Under the pieces are notes generated by a model. That model ran no database searches. It had not been told where the DNA came from and saw only the letters and a list, made by a program, of their open reading frames with translations. A program made the position numbers and the translations under genes. A DNA stretch of 64,000 bases from Lachnospiraceae bacterium (GTDB lineage Bacteria > Bacillota > Clostridia > Lachnospirales > Lachnospiraceae). Below, piece after piece: positions 18,725 through 26,882 of the stretch (position 1 is the first letter of the stretch; each line of letters begins with the position of its first letter). The stretch is taken from assembly GCA_030527645.1 (NCBI GenBank), contig JAUNAJ010000011.1, forward strand, positions 17,821 through 81,820. Reading direction: 5' to 3'.

Positions 18725-19609
18725 CTACTTGTTGTACATGATCTGCAGATATCCGATGACAAAGTAGTCATCCTTCTTATTCTGCAGGAACAGCGTTCCC
18801 AGTGATTCACCGGCCATGATCCTGTGAATGTTATGGAAATCACAGCCGTTGGCGATGATCATATCGGCTCCGGATGCGGATGCAATGGTTGCAGCAGAAA
18901 GCTTGGTAGCCATGCCGCCTGTTCCGAAATCCGTGGAGCTTCCCTTACCCATGGCAAGCAGCTCATCATCCAGCTTCTCCACAGTATCAATGAACCGGGC
19001 ATCCGGATTTTTTCTGGGATCATCGGTATACATTCCGTCAATATCCGACATCAAAAGGAGCAGGTCTGCATCCACCAGCGATGCCACTACTGCAGACAAG
19101 GTATCGTTATCACCGAATACTGACAGGGAATACAGCTCATGAAGAGCGATGGTGTCATTCTCGTTGACAATGGGGATCACCCCCATGTGCAGCAGCTCAT
19201 TGAAGGTATTCTTTGCATTTTCCCGGCTGTGGTTGTCCAGCATGCTGCTCTTGGTCAGCAGCACCTGACTGCAGATCTGGTTATACTCCGAAAAGAGCTT
19301 CTGGTAGATCATCATCAGTCTGGCCTGACCAACAGAGGCGCAGGCCTGCTTCACAGAGATCTTCGTGGGACGTTCATCCAGTCCCAGTGTTTCTCTTCCG
19401 GCAGCCACAGCTCCTGAGGATACCAGAATGATATCCTTTCCCTGATTCCGAAGGTCTGTGAGCTCCCGTACAAGGACCTCCATCTTGATCAGATCCAGCC
19501 GTCCTGTCTCCGGATGCGTCAGGGAGGAGGAACCGATTTTGATCACGATTCGTTTTTTATCTTTTAATGTTTCTCTTACAGTCATTTTATAAATGCCGCA
19601 GACCGGCAT
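18725..19609 (-). CDS. proB: Glutamate 5-kinase
   Basis: First step of proline synthesis, phosphorylating the gamma-carboxylate of glutamate. 294 residues (or 286 from the second ATG at 19585; neither has a good ribosome binding site). The amino acid kinase fold is complete: VIKIGSSSL near the N-terminus, LVSSGAVAAG, NENDTI and GTGGMATKLSAA. The C-terminal PUA domain of the E. coli enzyme is absent, as in many Firmicutes. It starts 18 bases after the ybeY stop. Confidence 0.96.
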   Translation of the reverse strand: MPVCGIYKMTVRETLKDKKRIVIKIGSSSLTHPETGRLDLIKMEVLVRELTDLRNQGKDIILVSSGAVAAGRETLGLDERPTKISVKQACASVGQARLMMIYQKLFSEYNQICSQVLLTKSSMLDNHSRENAKNTFNELLHMGVIPIVNENDTIALHELYSLSVFGDNDTLSAVVASLVDADLLLLMSDIDGMYTDDPRKNPDARFIDTVEKLDDELLAMGKGSSTDFGTGGMATKLSAATIASASGADMIIANGCDFHNIHRIMAGESLGTLFLQNKKDDYFVIGYLQIMYNK

Positions 19610-19627
19610 CCTTTCGTTTATTTTTTT

Positions 19628-20125
19628 CTACCGTGTAATTCCGAGAGCAGTCAGCGCCGCCTCCTGCTTCGCCTCCATGACAGCGGCTTCCTCCGGCTCC
19701 ATATGATCGTAGCCCAGCAGATGCAGCATGCTGTGGGCGATCAGGAAAGAGATCTCTCTTCTAAGATCATGGCCGTATTCCGCAGCCTGCTCCTTTGCCC
19801 GTTCGACAGAGATCACAATGTCGCCTAGCATCAGTTCTCCCGTCTCGGGGTTAAAGCCCTCCGCATCCTCTGCTTCAAGAGGCGCATAATCTGCCGGAGC
19901 AGCAAAATCGATCATCGGGAAGGAAAGCACGTCCGTGGGACGGTCGATCTGACGAAATTCTTTATTCAGGCGATGGATCTCTTCATTATCTACAAAGGTC
20001 AGGGATACCTCGCTTTCGTAAGGGCAGCCTTCGTCATCCAGCACCCGGTTGATCACTTCCTCTGCGGTCTTTTCACAGTCAAAATCAAAAGGGATCGTCT
20101 GTTCATTCTCAAAAATAATGGTCAT
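19628..20125 (-). CDS. ybeY: Endoribonuclease YbeY
   Basis: Zinc-dependent endoribonuclease for 16S rRNA 3' maturation and ribosome quality control, 165 residues. The three-histidine metal site HSMLHLLGYDH is at about 130-140. The ATG shares one base with the phoH stop (TGATG), so translation is coupled, the widespread phoH-ybeY arrangement. Confidence 0.97.
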   Translation of the reverse strand: MTIIFENEQTIPFDFDCEKTAEEVINRVLDDEGCPYESEVSLTFVDNEEIHRLNKEFRQIDRPTDVLSFPMIDFAAPADYAPLEAEDAEGFNPETGELMLGDIVISVERAKEQAAEYGHDLRREISFLIAHSMLHLLGYDHMEPEEAAVMEAKQEAALTALGITR

Positions 20126-21270
20126 CAGCTGTCCTTTCCCCAGCGCGTGGAACGATCGGATCCGCTTCCTGTGCGGGTCTCCTCCCGTTTCCCGTGCCGG
20201 CTCTGATTGTCACGTCTGCTGTCCCGGGTCTCAGAAGATTCCCGGCTTTCTCTTCTTCCGCTACGGACATCATGATTTCCTCTGCGGTTCTCCGGGCGTC
20301 TTGCCTCCTCTTTGTTTTCGTATCGCTCATAGGCCTCCACGATCCTCTGAACCAGCGGATGACGAACCACATCCCGGCTGGTGAGCTGACAGATCGCGAT
20401 TCCCTCCACTTTTTTCAGGATCCGCATGGCAACATCCAGACCGGACTGGATGCCGGGAGCAAGATCCTTCTGGGACGCATCGCCGGTGACCACAACCTTG
20501 GAGCCAAAGCCGATTCGTGTCAGAAACATCTTCATCTGGGCAGGTGTGGTATTCTGTGCCTCATCCAGAATGATGTAGGCATTGTCCAGCGTACGGCCTC
20601 GCATATAGGCGAGCGGCGCTACCTCAATGAGACCCTTCTCCATGTTTTTCTGGAATGCATCCGCCCCCATGATCTGATACAGGGCGTCGTACAGCGGCCG
20701 AAGATAGGGATCTACCTTGCTCTGAAGATCACCGGGGAGGAATCCCAGCTTCTCTCCCGCTTCGATGGCGGGACGTGTCAGGATAATGCGGCTGACCTCA
20801 TCATTCCGGAATGCGGTGATGGCCATGGCCATGGCAAGGTAGGTCTTGCCTGTTCCCGCAGGTCCCACACCGAAGGTGATCATGTTGTTCCGGATCGCAT
20901 CAATGTAATCCTTTTGTCCCAGTGTTTTGGGTTTGACCGGGCGGCCGTTGATGGTGTGACAGATCAGATCCGAATCCAGCTGCACCAGCGTCTGGTCTCC
21001 TTCTTTTATATCCATTGCTATCAGATAATTGACATTCTGCTCCGTAATGGTATTGCCTCGTCTGGAGAGCTCCACCAGCTCACGGATGGACGCGGCTGCC
21101 TTTTTTACATTGTGCTCCGCTCCCAGGATCCGAAAGGATCCGTCTCTGGATACGGTGGTAACGTGATAGGTTTTTTCTATTTTCTTTATAAACTGGTCAA
21201 ACTGACCAAATACGTTTTTCTCATGCTCTGCCGGTATCACCAGCTGCTCTTCAACAATGCCCATTGGCAT
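20125..21270 (-). CDS. PhoH family ATPase with charged C-terminal tail
   Basis: PhoH-like (YbeZ) P-loop ATPase, thought to partner YbeY in RNA metabolism. 381 residues: an N-terminal KH-like segment, Walker A GPAGTGKT near 133-140, Walker B YIILDEAQNTT and TGDASQKDL. The conserved family ends near residue 322 (VQRIVEAYERYE); the last 60 residues are an extended Arg/Ser/Asp/Gly-rich tail, predicted disordered and not part of the family. The last base of the stop codon is the first base of ybeY. Confidence 0.95.
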   Translation of the reverse strand: MPMGIVEEQLVIPAEHEKNVFGQFDQFIKKIEKTYHVTTVSRDGSFRILGAEHNVKKAAASIRELVELSRRGNTITEQNVNYLIAMDIKEGDQTLVQLDSDLICHTINGRPVKPKTLGQKDYIDAIRNNMITFGVGPAGTGKTYLAMAMAITAFRNDEVSRIILTRPAIEAGEKLGFLPGDLQSKVDPYLRPLYDALYQIMGADAFQKNMEKGLIEVAPLAYMRGRTLDNAYIILDEAQNTTPAQMKMFLTRIGFGSKVVVTGDASQKDLAPGIQSGLDVAMRILKKVEGIAICQLTSRDVVRHPLVQRIVEAYERYENKEEARRPENRRGNHDVRSGRRESRESSETRDSRRDNQSRHGKREETRTGSGSDRSTRWGKDS

Positions 21271-21373
21271 AGTGCTCTATTCCTCCTTGCTGCTCTATTC
21301 ATATCGGTCGAAGGGACTGCTGCATCTGTCATACTGAGGATAACTAAGACGTTTTGAGTCATACTCAGGTCAA

Positions 21374-21925
21374 TTACTGTCTGTATAAAATCAATGAATA
21401 CCAGAGCAGCAGATTTTCTCCCATGTAAAAATCCATGCTGCAGTATTCTGCCAGATCCGCAGCCACGATCCCGTAGCTTTCAATACAGGGGTACATCCTC
21501 TGGGGATGACGGCATTTTTCCTTAGGAAAGCCGCATTTGGCACAGAGGCTGCAGGCACCGCTGGACAGTGTGTATGTCAGCAGACCATTGTCCTTCATGT
21601 GTTTTTCAAAGATTCTGGTCATTCGCTCATGGGTTTCCCGGGATTCGACCTGAACCAGTGGATCTGTTCGGTCCTTCACTTCGGTTACGGATGAAAAAAA
21701 CAGAACATCCGTATAGGCCATGCAGCGGTCCTTCAGCTGGCTGATCTTGCCGATAGCCGGAGGACAGGACCAGGAAGTGCCGTAGCGCTTGCATTCTTTC
21801 TTGCAGTAGAAGCGCGTGTCTTCATCAAAATTGATGTCCTCCGGTTTTGCGAAGGCATACTGGTATATCGGAAATTGTGTGATAAATTCTTCTATTTCAG
21901 CGTGGGTCATAACGTCCACCTCCAT
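21374..21925 (-). CDS. DUF2284 metal-binding protein
   Basis: 183-residue protein with many cysteines in the DUF2284 pattern: CKKECKRYGTSWSCPPAIG, then CSLCAKCGFPKEKCRHPQRMYPC. The eight or more cysteines suggest an iron-sulfur or zinc site. The function is unknown; members occur in anaerobes and methanogens. It stands alone between phoH and rlmH. Confidence 0.87.
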   Translation of the reverse strand: MEVDVMTHAEIEEFITQFPIYQYAFAKPEDINFDEDTRFYCKKECKRYGTSWSCPPAIGKISQLKDRCMAYTDVLFFSSVTEVKDRTDPLVQVESRETHERMTRIFEKHMKDNGLLTYTLSSGACSLCAKCGFPKEKCRHPQRMYPCIESYGIVAADLAEYCSMDFYMGENLLLWYSLILYRQ

Positions 21926-22004
21926 GCTTATTTAGAAAAGGTCATACTATGACAGTTCATTATAGCACGCAAGTCTCGTTCTTTCCACAACCTTTTTCTG
22001 AATG

Positions 22005-22034
22005 AAAGAAAAAGCACTCTTTCGAGTGCTTTTA
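22005..22034 (-). terminator. Rho-independent terminator after rlmH
   Basis: Read on the minus strand: stem AGCACTC/GAGTGCT with a GAAA-like tetraloop, followed by TTTTTCTTTC. It begins about 25 bases past the rlmH stop. Confidence 0.88.
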
Positions 22035-22059
22035 TATGAAACCTCTGAACTTTTATCTT

Positions 22060-22539
22060 CTATTTATGATAAGGCTCGTTTTTTATGATCCGATAGCTTC
22101 TGTAGAGCTGCTCCAGGAAGATCACCCGCATGAGCTGGTGTGGAAAGGTCATCCTGGAAAAGCTCACCTTCAGATCTGCTCTCTTCCGCACTTCTTCAGA
22201 AAGACCCAGAGATCCTCCAATGATAAAATCGATTGTGCTGACGCCGCGAATGCCGAGATCATCGATTTTTTTCGCAAATTCCTCTGAGGTGTACATGGTT
22301 CCCTGCAGATCCAGAGCAATGACATAGTCCGAATCAGAAATAAATCCCAGGATCCGATCCCCTTCTTTCTTTTTGATCTGGTCTTCCAGAGCCGGGCTTG
22401 CGTTATCCGGAGTTTTTTCATCCGCTGCCTCCAGGATCTCCAGTTTACAATATCTGGACAGGCGCTTGCTGTATTCTGCGATGGCGTCCCGGAGATACTT
22501 TTCTTTGATTTTTCCTACTGTTAATAAGCGAATCTTCAT
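22060..22539 (-). CDS. rlmH: 23S rRNA (pseudouridine1915-N3)-methyltransferase RlmH
   Basis: SPOUT-class methyltransferase of the ribosome, 159 residues, exactly the family length from ATG at 22539. The ATG at 22551 was rejected because AAGGA touches it without spacing. Seen: IRLLTVGKIKEKYL at the N-terminus, the trefoil-knot FIIGGSLGLSEEV and MTFPHQLMRVIFLEQLYRSYRI at the C-terminus. A single-gene unit, with its own terminator. Confidence 0.97.
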   Translation of the reverse strand: MKIRLLTVGKIKEKYLRDAIAEYSKRLSRYCKLEILEAADEKTPDNASPALEDQIKKKEGDRILGFISDSDYVIALDLQGTMYTSEEFAKKIDDLGIRGVSTIDFIIGGSLGLSEEVRKRADLKVSFSRMTFPHQLMRVIFLEQLYRSYRIIKNEPYHK

Positions 22540-22639
22540 GTGTTTATCCATTCCTTATCGAATCTGCTGGTTGGTGAAACAGCAAATGCTGCTTCCGGGC
22601 ATATGGGATGCTGCGTGATCACCTCATGAAACATGATAT

Positions 22640-22684
22640 AAAACGAAACCGCACTCCAAATCTACTACAGATCCAGAGTGCGGA
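22640..22684 (-). terminator. Rho-independent terminator after nfnAB
   Basis: Minus-strand hairpin with outer stem CCGCACTC/GAGTGCGG and an inner ATCT/AGAT pairing, followed by TTTCGTTTTAT. It lies about 80 bases past the nfnB stop. Confidence 0.85.
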
Positions 22685-22765
22685 ACGATTCGTTTAAATG
22701 TTATCGATCTGATCAGCCGTAACCCTCAACAGGATCCTTCAGCCGATTGAAATGATCAGTACCAA

Positions 22766-24157
22766 TTATTTTTTGCTCAGGAACTCATGGATTCCCTTGG
22801 CAGCTGCTTTTCCTGCTCCCATCGCAAGGATTACGGTTGCAGCACCTGTTACAGCATCACCACCGGCGAATACTGCCTCTTTGGAGGTCTGTCCGTTATC
22901 CTCATTTGCTACGATACATTTTCTCTTGTTTGTATCCAGACCGATGGTTGTTGAGGAGATCAGCGGGTTCGGAGAGGTTCCCAGGGACATGATCACGGTG
23001 TCTACCTCGATCTCGAAATCAGAGCCTTCGATCACTACAGGGCGTCTTCTTCCGGATGCATCGGGCTCACCCAGCTCCATGCGAACACAGCGGATGCCTT
23101 TTACCCAGCCGTTCTCATCCACCAGAACCTCAGTGGGGTTGGTCAGGAGATCAAAGATGATTCCCTCTTCCTTCGCATGATGTACCTCTTCCTTACGTGC
23201 AGGAAGCTCTTCCTCGGAACGACGATAGATAACGTGAACCTCAGCACCGAGACGGAGGGCAGTTCTTGCAGCATCCATTGCTACGTTTCCGCCGCCTACT
23301 ACTGCAACCTTTTTGCCCTTTGCGATCGGAGTATCGTAGTCCTCACGGAAGGCCTTCATCAGGTTGTTTCTTGTCAGGTACTCGTTGGCAGAGAATACGC
23401 CGTTGGCATTCTCACCCGGAATGTTCATGAACATCGGAAGTCCGGCACCGGAGCCGATGAAGACTGCCTCAAAGCCTTCCTCATCCAGCAGCTCGTCGAT
23501 GGTTACGGATTTGCCGATGATTACGTTTGTCTCGATCTTAACACCCAGAGACTGTACGTTCTCGATCTCTTTGGCAACGACTGCATCCTTCGGAAGACGG
23601 AACTCAGGGATTCCGTAGGAAAGAACGCCGCCTGCCTTATGCAGAGCCTCGAAAATCGTTACGTCATAGCCAAGCTTAGCCAGATCACCCGCACAGGTCA
23701 GTCCTGCAGGGCCGGATCCGATCACGGCTACCTTCTTGCCGTTCTTGCTGTCTGCAGGGATCGGTTTGATGCCGTTCTCTCTTGCCCAGTCAGCAACGAA
23801 ACGCTCCAGCTTACCGATGGAGATCGGCTCGCCCTTGACACCGCGGATACAGCGGCCCTCACACTGGCTCTCCTGTGGACATACACGTCCGCAGATTGCA
23901 GGAAGTGCAGAGGACTGTCCGATCACCTGATAGGCTTCTTCGAATTTTCCTTCTTTTACATTGCCGATGAAATCAGGGATATTGATGCTTACGGGACATC
24001 CCTCGATACATTTTGCATTCTTGCAGTGGATGCAGCGCTCTGCCTCGGCAACAGCCTCTTCCTGATTATAACCGTAGCAAACCTCTTCAAAGTTAGTGGC
24101 ACGAACCTTCGGATCCTGCTCTCTTACCGGAATTTTATGTAATACGTCTTTAGCCAT
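22766..24157 (-). CDS. nfnB: NfnB, large subunit of NADH-dependent reduced ferredoxin:NADP+ oxidoreductase
   Basis: Large subunit of the electron-bifurcating transhydrogenase (also annotated GltA/SudA). 463 residues. The N-terminal [4Fe-4S] cysteines are Cys42, 45, 50 and 54 (CIHCKNAKCIEGC), and a second set is CGRVCPQESQCEGRC near 89-103. Two nucleotide sites follow: VIGSGPAGLTCAGDLAKLG (FAD) and VVGGGNVAMDAARTALRLG (NADPH). The ATG overlaps the nfnA stop by one base (TAATG). It could work as a glutamate synthase small subunit, but the nfnA neighbour favours Nfn. Confidence 0.94.
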   Translation of the reverse strand: MAKDVLHKIPVREQDPKVRATNFEEVCYGYNQEEAVAEAERCIHCKNAKCIEGCPVSINIPDFIGNVKEGKFEEAYQVIGQSSALPAICGRVCPQESQCEGRCIRGVKGEPISIGKLERFVADWARENGIKPIPADSKNGKKVAVIGSGPAGLTCAGDLAKLGYDVTIFEALHKAGGVLSYGIPEFRLPKDAVVAKEIENVQSLGVKIETNVIIGKSVTIDELLDEEGFEAVFIGSGAGLPMFMNIPGENANGVFSANEYLTRNNLMKAFREDYDTPIAKGKKVAVVGGGNVAMDAARTALRLGAEVHVIYRRSEEELPARKEEVHHAKEEGIIFDLLTNPTEVLVDENGWVKGIRCVRMELGEPDASGRRRPVVIEGSDFEIEVDTVIMSLGTSPNPLISSTTIGLDTNKRKCIVANEDNGQTSKEAVFAGGDAVTGAATVILAMGAGKAAAKGIHEFLSKK

Positions 24158-25041
24158 TATTTGTCACCTCCGCACTGTCCGCATCCGCCGTGGTGTGTAT
24201 CGCCTTCCTGCTGCTTCAGGAGTGCGCGGCCCTCTTCGGTCTTATACATGGTCTGTCTCTTCATTGCCTGATCGAAATCAACCAGATGTCCGTCGAACTC
24301 AGGTCCGTCTACGCAGGCAAATTTCACTTCATCACCAACGGTAAGACGGCAGGCACCGCACATACCGGTTCCGTCTACCATGATGGGGTTCATGCTGACG
24401 ATGGTGGGGAGTCCCAGCTCCTTGGTCAGCTTGCAAACGAATTTCATCATGATCATCGGTCCGATCGCAACGCAGATATCATACTGATGTCCCTCGTCGA
24501 TCAGATCCTGGATACACTTTGTAACCATACCTTCGCGTCCGTAGGAACCATCATCTGTTGTAACAAAGAGATTGCACACCTCTTTGAATTCATCCTCGAG
24601 AATAACAAGGTCTTTATTCTTTGCACCAATGATCGCATCAGCAGTTACGCCGTGCTCCTTCAGCCATTTTACCTGGGGATAAACCGGAGCTGTTCCTACA
24701 CCGCCGGCTACAAACAGGATCTTCTTCTGTTTCAGAGACTCGATATCCTCCTCGCAGAACTCAGACGGTCTTCCAAGCGGTCCTACGAAATCGGCAAAGG
24801 AATCGCCGGTTTTCAGCTCGGCAAATGCATGAGTAGATGCGCCGATAGGCTGGAATACGATGGTGATGGTTCCCTTCTCTCTGTCATAATCACAGATTGT
24901 AAGCGGGATACGCTCACCTTCCTCATCAAGCTTCACGATGATGAACTGTCCCGGCAGGCAATGTTTTGCTACACGTGGTGCTTCGATCACCATTCTGTAG
25001 ATATTTGCCGCCAGCTTGTCGGCATGTAAAATCTTATACAT
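24157..25041 (-). CDS. nfnA: NfnA, small subunit of NADH-dependent reduced ferredoxin:NADP+ oxidoreductase
   Basis: FAD/[2Fe-2S] subunit of NfnAB, 294 residues, related to dihydroorotate dehydrogenase electron-transfer subunits. Seen: the ferredoxin-reductase flavin motif with PLTICDYDREKGTI, the NAD site LFVAGGVGTAPVYPQ, and the C-terminal cluster MCGACRLTVGDEVKFAC. The last 20 residues add a His/Gly/Cys-rich end (THHGGCGQCGG) absent from many homologues. GGAGGAG precedes the ATG. NfnAB balances NADH, NADPH and ferredoxin pools in anaerobes. Confidence 0.94.
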   Translation of the reverse strand: MYKILHADKLAANIYRMVIEAPRVAKHCLPGQFIIVKLDEEGERIPLTICDYDREKGTITIVFQPIGASTHAFAELKTGDSFADFVGPLGRPSEFCEEDIESLKQKKILFVAGGVGTAPVYPQVKWLKEHGVTADAIIGAKNKDLVILEDEFKEVCNLFVTTDDGSYGREGMVTKCIQDLIDEGHQYDICVAIGPMIMMKFVCKLTKELGLPTIVSMNPIMVDGTGMCGACRLTVGDEVKFACVDGPEFDGHLVDFDQAMKRQTMYKTEEGRALLKQQEGDTHHGGCGQCGGDK

Positions 25042-25400
25042 GTGTCTCCTCCTTACTTATGTAGATTTTCTGCACAACATTCTGCAGAAAGCACAAGGTT
25101 GCAATAGTTCAGTGAGCGGATCATGCTCAACCGGAATTCAGTGTTTCCGTTCACATGAAACGGTACTGCTATATCCTTCCATCGTCTATGCAGCCGGATG
25201 CATCTGCAGAAAAGCTAAGACATTTCTGCACAGAACCACAGAAATGCTTTCTATACTATTTTACACAAAAATTTACATTTTTCCAATACTTTTTACAGAA
25301 AATTGCATAAATAAAAGTACAAAAGATTACTGTTCACGGGATGAAGGACAGTAGAATACAGACTCGTCATGCTTACGTACACAAATTATGAGAAACACGC
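25042..25400. other. Intergenic region between nfnA and the zinc-ribbon gene
   Basis: No gene is visible in these 359 bases. The region holds the nfnA promoter candidate at 25258-25286, a CATTTCTG/CAGAAATG inverted repeat at about 25220-25245 in the leader, and one GTTCACGGG core at 25333-25341. Confidence 0.6.
25258..25286 (-). promoter_or_regulatory. Probable nfnAB promoter
   Basis: Minus strand: TTGGAA (25286-25281), 17-base spacer, TAAAAT (25263-25258), in an AT-rich block about 215 bases ahead of the nfnA start. The long leader could carry regulation, but no known riboswitch was recognised. Confidence 0.55.
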
Positions 25401-26882
25401 TTAATAGAACGAGAGGACGGTGGTGCCGTTCCACTTTTCAGTGGAACGGTACCACCGTCCCCTCGTTCCACAGTATTCAGTCACAGTCGAATCAGGTTCC
25501 ACCGGAGTCGGATCGTGATCCACCGGGGTGGGATCAGTATCTACCGGTTCCGGGGTTTCTACCGGAGTCGGATCGGGATCCACAGAAGGTGTATCCCCGC
25601 CGCCTGTATTTCCTCCGTCACTCGGAGTCACTGCTCCTCCTCCGTTGTTGTCATCATAGGTTGGAGCTACGTAATTCGATCCGTCGGAATAGGTGGCGCT
25701 ATAATTTCCGTCCGCATCCTGTACCACACTGATGGATTCCTGCGCAGAGGAAGCTGTCAGAGAATAAGTAATAGATGTTGGAGTACTTACTACACCGGAA
25801 TCCCTATCCACGAGAACCGCATAGAAGGTGTGATTTCCCTCCAGCATATCCACCGGACCGGTATATCGTGCACTTTCGGAGGTCGGCATCGTATCGAAGG
25901 AGTACAGTGCATAGGTACCTCTCGGAACGATGACAGTGAATGCGTGGGTCTTGCCGTCATCCAGGGTGAATGCAGTTGCTCTCGGATAAACTACCGGTGC
26001 ATCCACGGAGTCTGCCTCGATCACATACACAGCCTCTACGATATTGCTGGGAACGTTTTTCTCATTATAGGCAACGGCTCGAACGGTTATGGTTCCTCCG
26101 GTCAGTCCGATGGCCGAATCATAACGAAGACTCAGCAGGGTCGGGTCGGTGCCGTCCAGTGTATAGAAAACAGCATTGCCGTTTTCATCAGTAATCTCAA
26201 GATTCTGAGCATCCTCATAGGTACCTGCCTCCAGAGACAGAACCGGGACGTCTGTGATATATTCTGCAAACTTTTCAAGAATACTCTCAGATGTACATTC
26301 ATTCATCAGTGTACGGATGCTTGCTCCATCGCCCAGAGCCTCATACATTCCGATCAGCTTCCGATAGGCGCTTTCACTGTCAGGATCGTTATGGATTGCT
26401 TCCCGGTAAACGGAAGCAGCCATATCGGTTTTTCCCTGTGCGGCATAAATATCAGCCAGAAGGATCGTACCTGCAAGGTTGTCCGGATCCTTTTCCAGAG
26501 CCACGGTGATCAGCTCCAGGGAGGAGTCATATTCCCCGTTATTATAGGCATCCACGGCTTTTGTATAATTGCTGTTAAATGCACTTTTCTTTGATGTATT
26601 CAAGAGGAAGGAAATACCGAAAAATGCCACGATGATCACAGCGGCTGCACCCACACTGATCAGAATGGTATTTCTTTTCTTAAGAGCTTTGTTTCTTTCC
26701 TCTTCCTCCAGCTCCATCAGAGCAATCCTCTCCCGCTCCTTTTCCTCAAGAAGCTTTCTCTGCTCATTGATGCTGGATTCTACCGTTTCAAAAACCGGAA
26801 CCAGATGGATCTCCTCGCCGCAGCGGGGACAGAATAATTCGTCATCCGGAAGCTGTGCTCCGCAGTTTGAGCATTTTTTCAT
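25401..26882 (-). CDS. Zinc-ribbon / TPR / chitobiase-C-like membrane protein
   Basis: 493 residues. An N-terminal zinc ribbon ([19 protein letters not shown], residues 4-22) is followed by a charged helix, a membrane span at about 70-90, TPR-like repeats at about 100-200, and two CHB_HEX_C-like beta domains (about 215-385; YTLDGTDPT marks the first). A Pro/Asp/Thr-rich stalk leads to the end. The last 23 residues are encoded by a REP-like palindrome and are probably not ancestral. The ATG overlaps the ftsK stop by four bases (ATGA). Function unknown; probably a surface or envelope sensor or scaffold. Confidence 0.85.
   Translation of the reverse strand: MKKCSNCGAQLPDDELFCPRCGEEIHLVPVFETVESSINEQRKLLEEKERERIALMELEEEERNKALKKRNTILISVGAAAVIIVAFFGISFLLNTSKKSAFNSNYTKAVDAYNNGEYDSSLELITVALEKDPDNLAGTILLADIYAAQGKTDMAASVYREAIHNDPDSESAYRKLIGMYEALGDGASIRTLMNECTSESILEKFAEYITDVPVLSLEAGTYEDAQNLEITDENGNAVFYTLDGTDPTLLSLRYDSAIGLTGGTITVRAVAYNEKNVPSNIVEAVYVIEADSVDAPVVYPRATAFTLDDGKTHAFTVIVPRGTYALYSFDTMPTSESARYTGPVDMLEGNHTFYAVLVDRDSGVVSTPTSITYSLTASSAQESISVVQDADGNYSATYSDGSNYVAPTYDDNNGGGAVTPSDGGNTGGGDTPSVDPDPTPVETPEPVDTDPTPVDHDPTPVEPDSTVTEYCGTRGRWYRSTEKWNGTTVLSFY
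25407..25468. repeat. REP-like inverted pair forming the 3' end of the zinc-ribbon gene
   Basis: Arms 25407-25434 and 25441-25468 pair at 26 of 28 positions with a six-base loop. Each arm is one GGAACG-n-GGGGACGG-n-CCGTTCC unit. The whole element lies inside the coding frame and ends four bases before the stop codon. It may also act as a transcription terminator. Confidence 0.88.
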
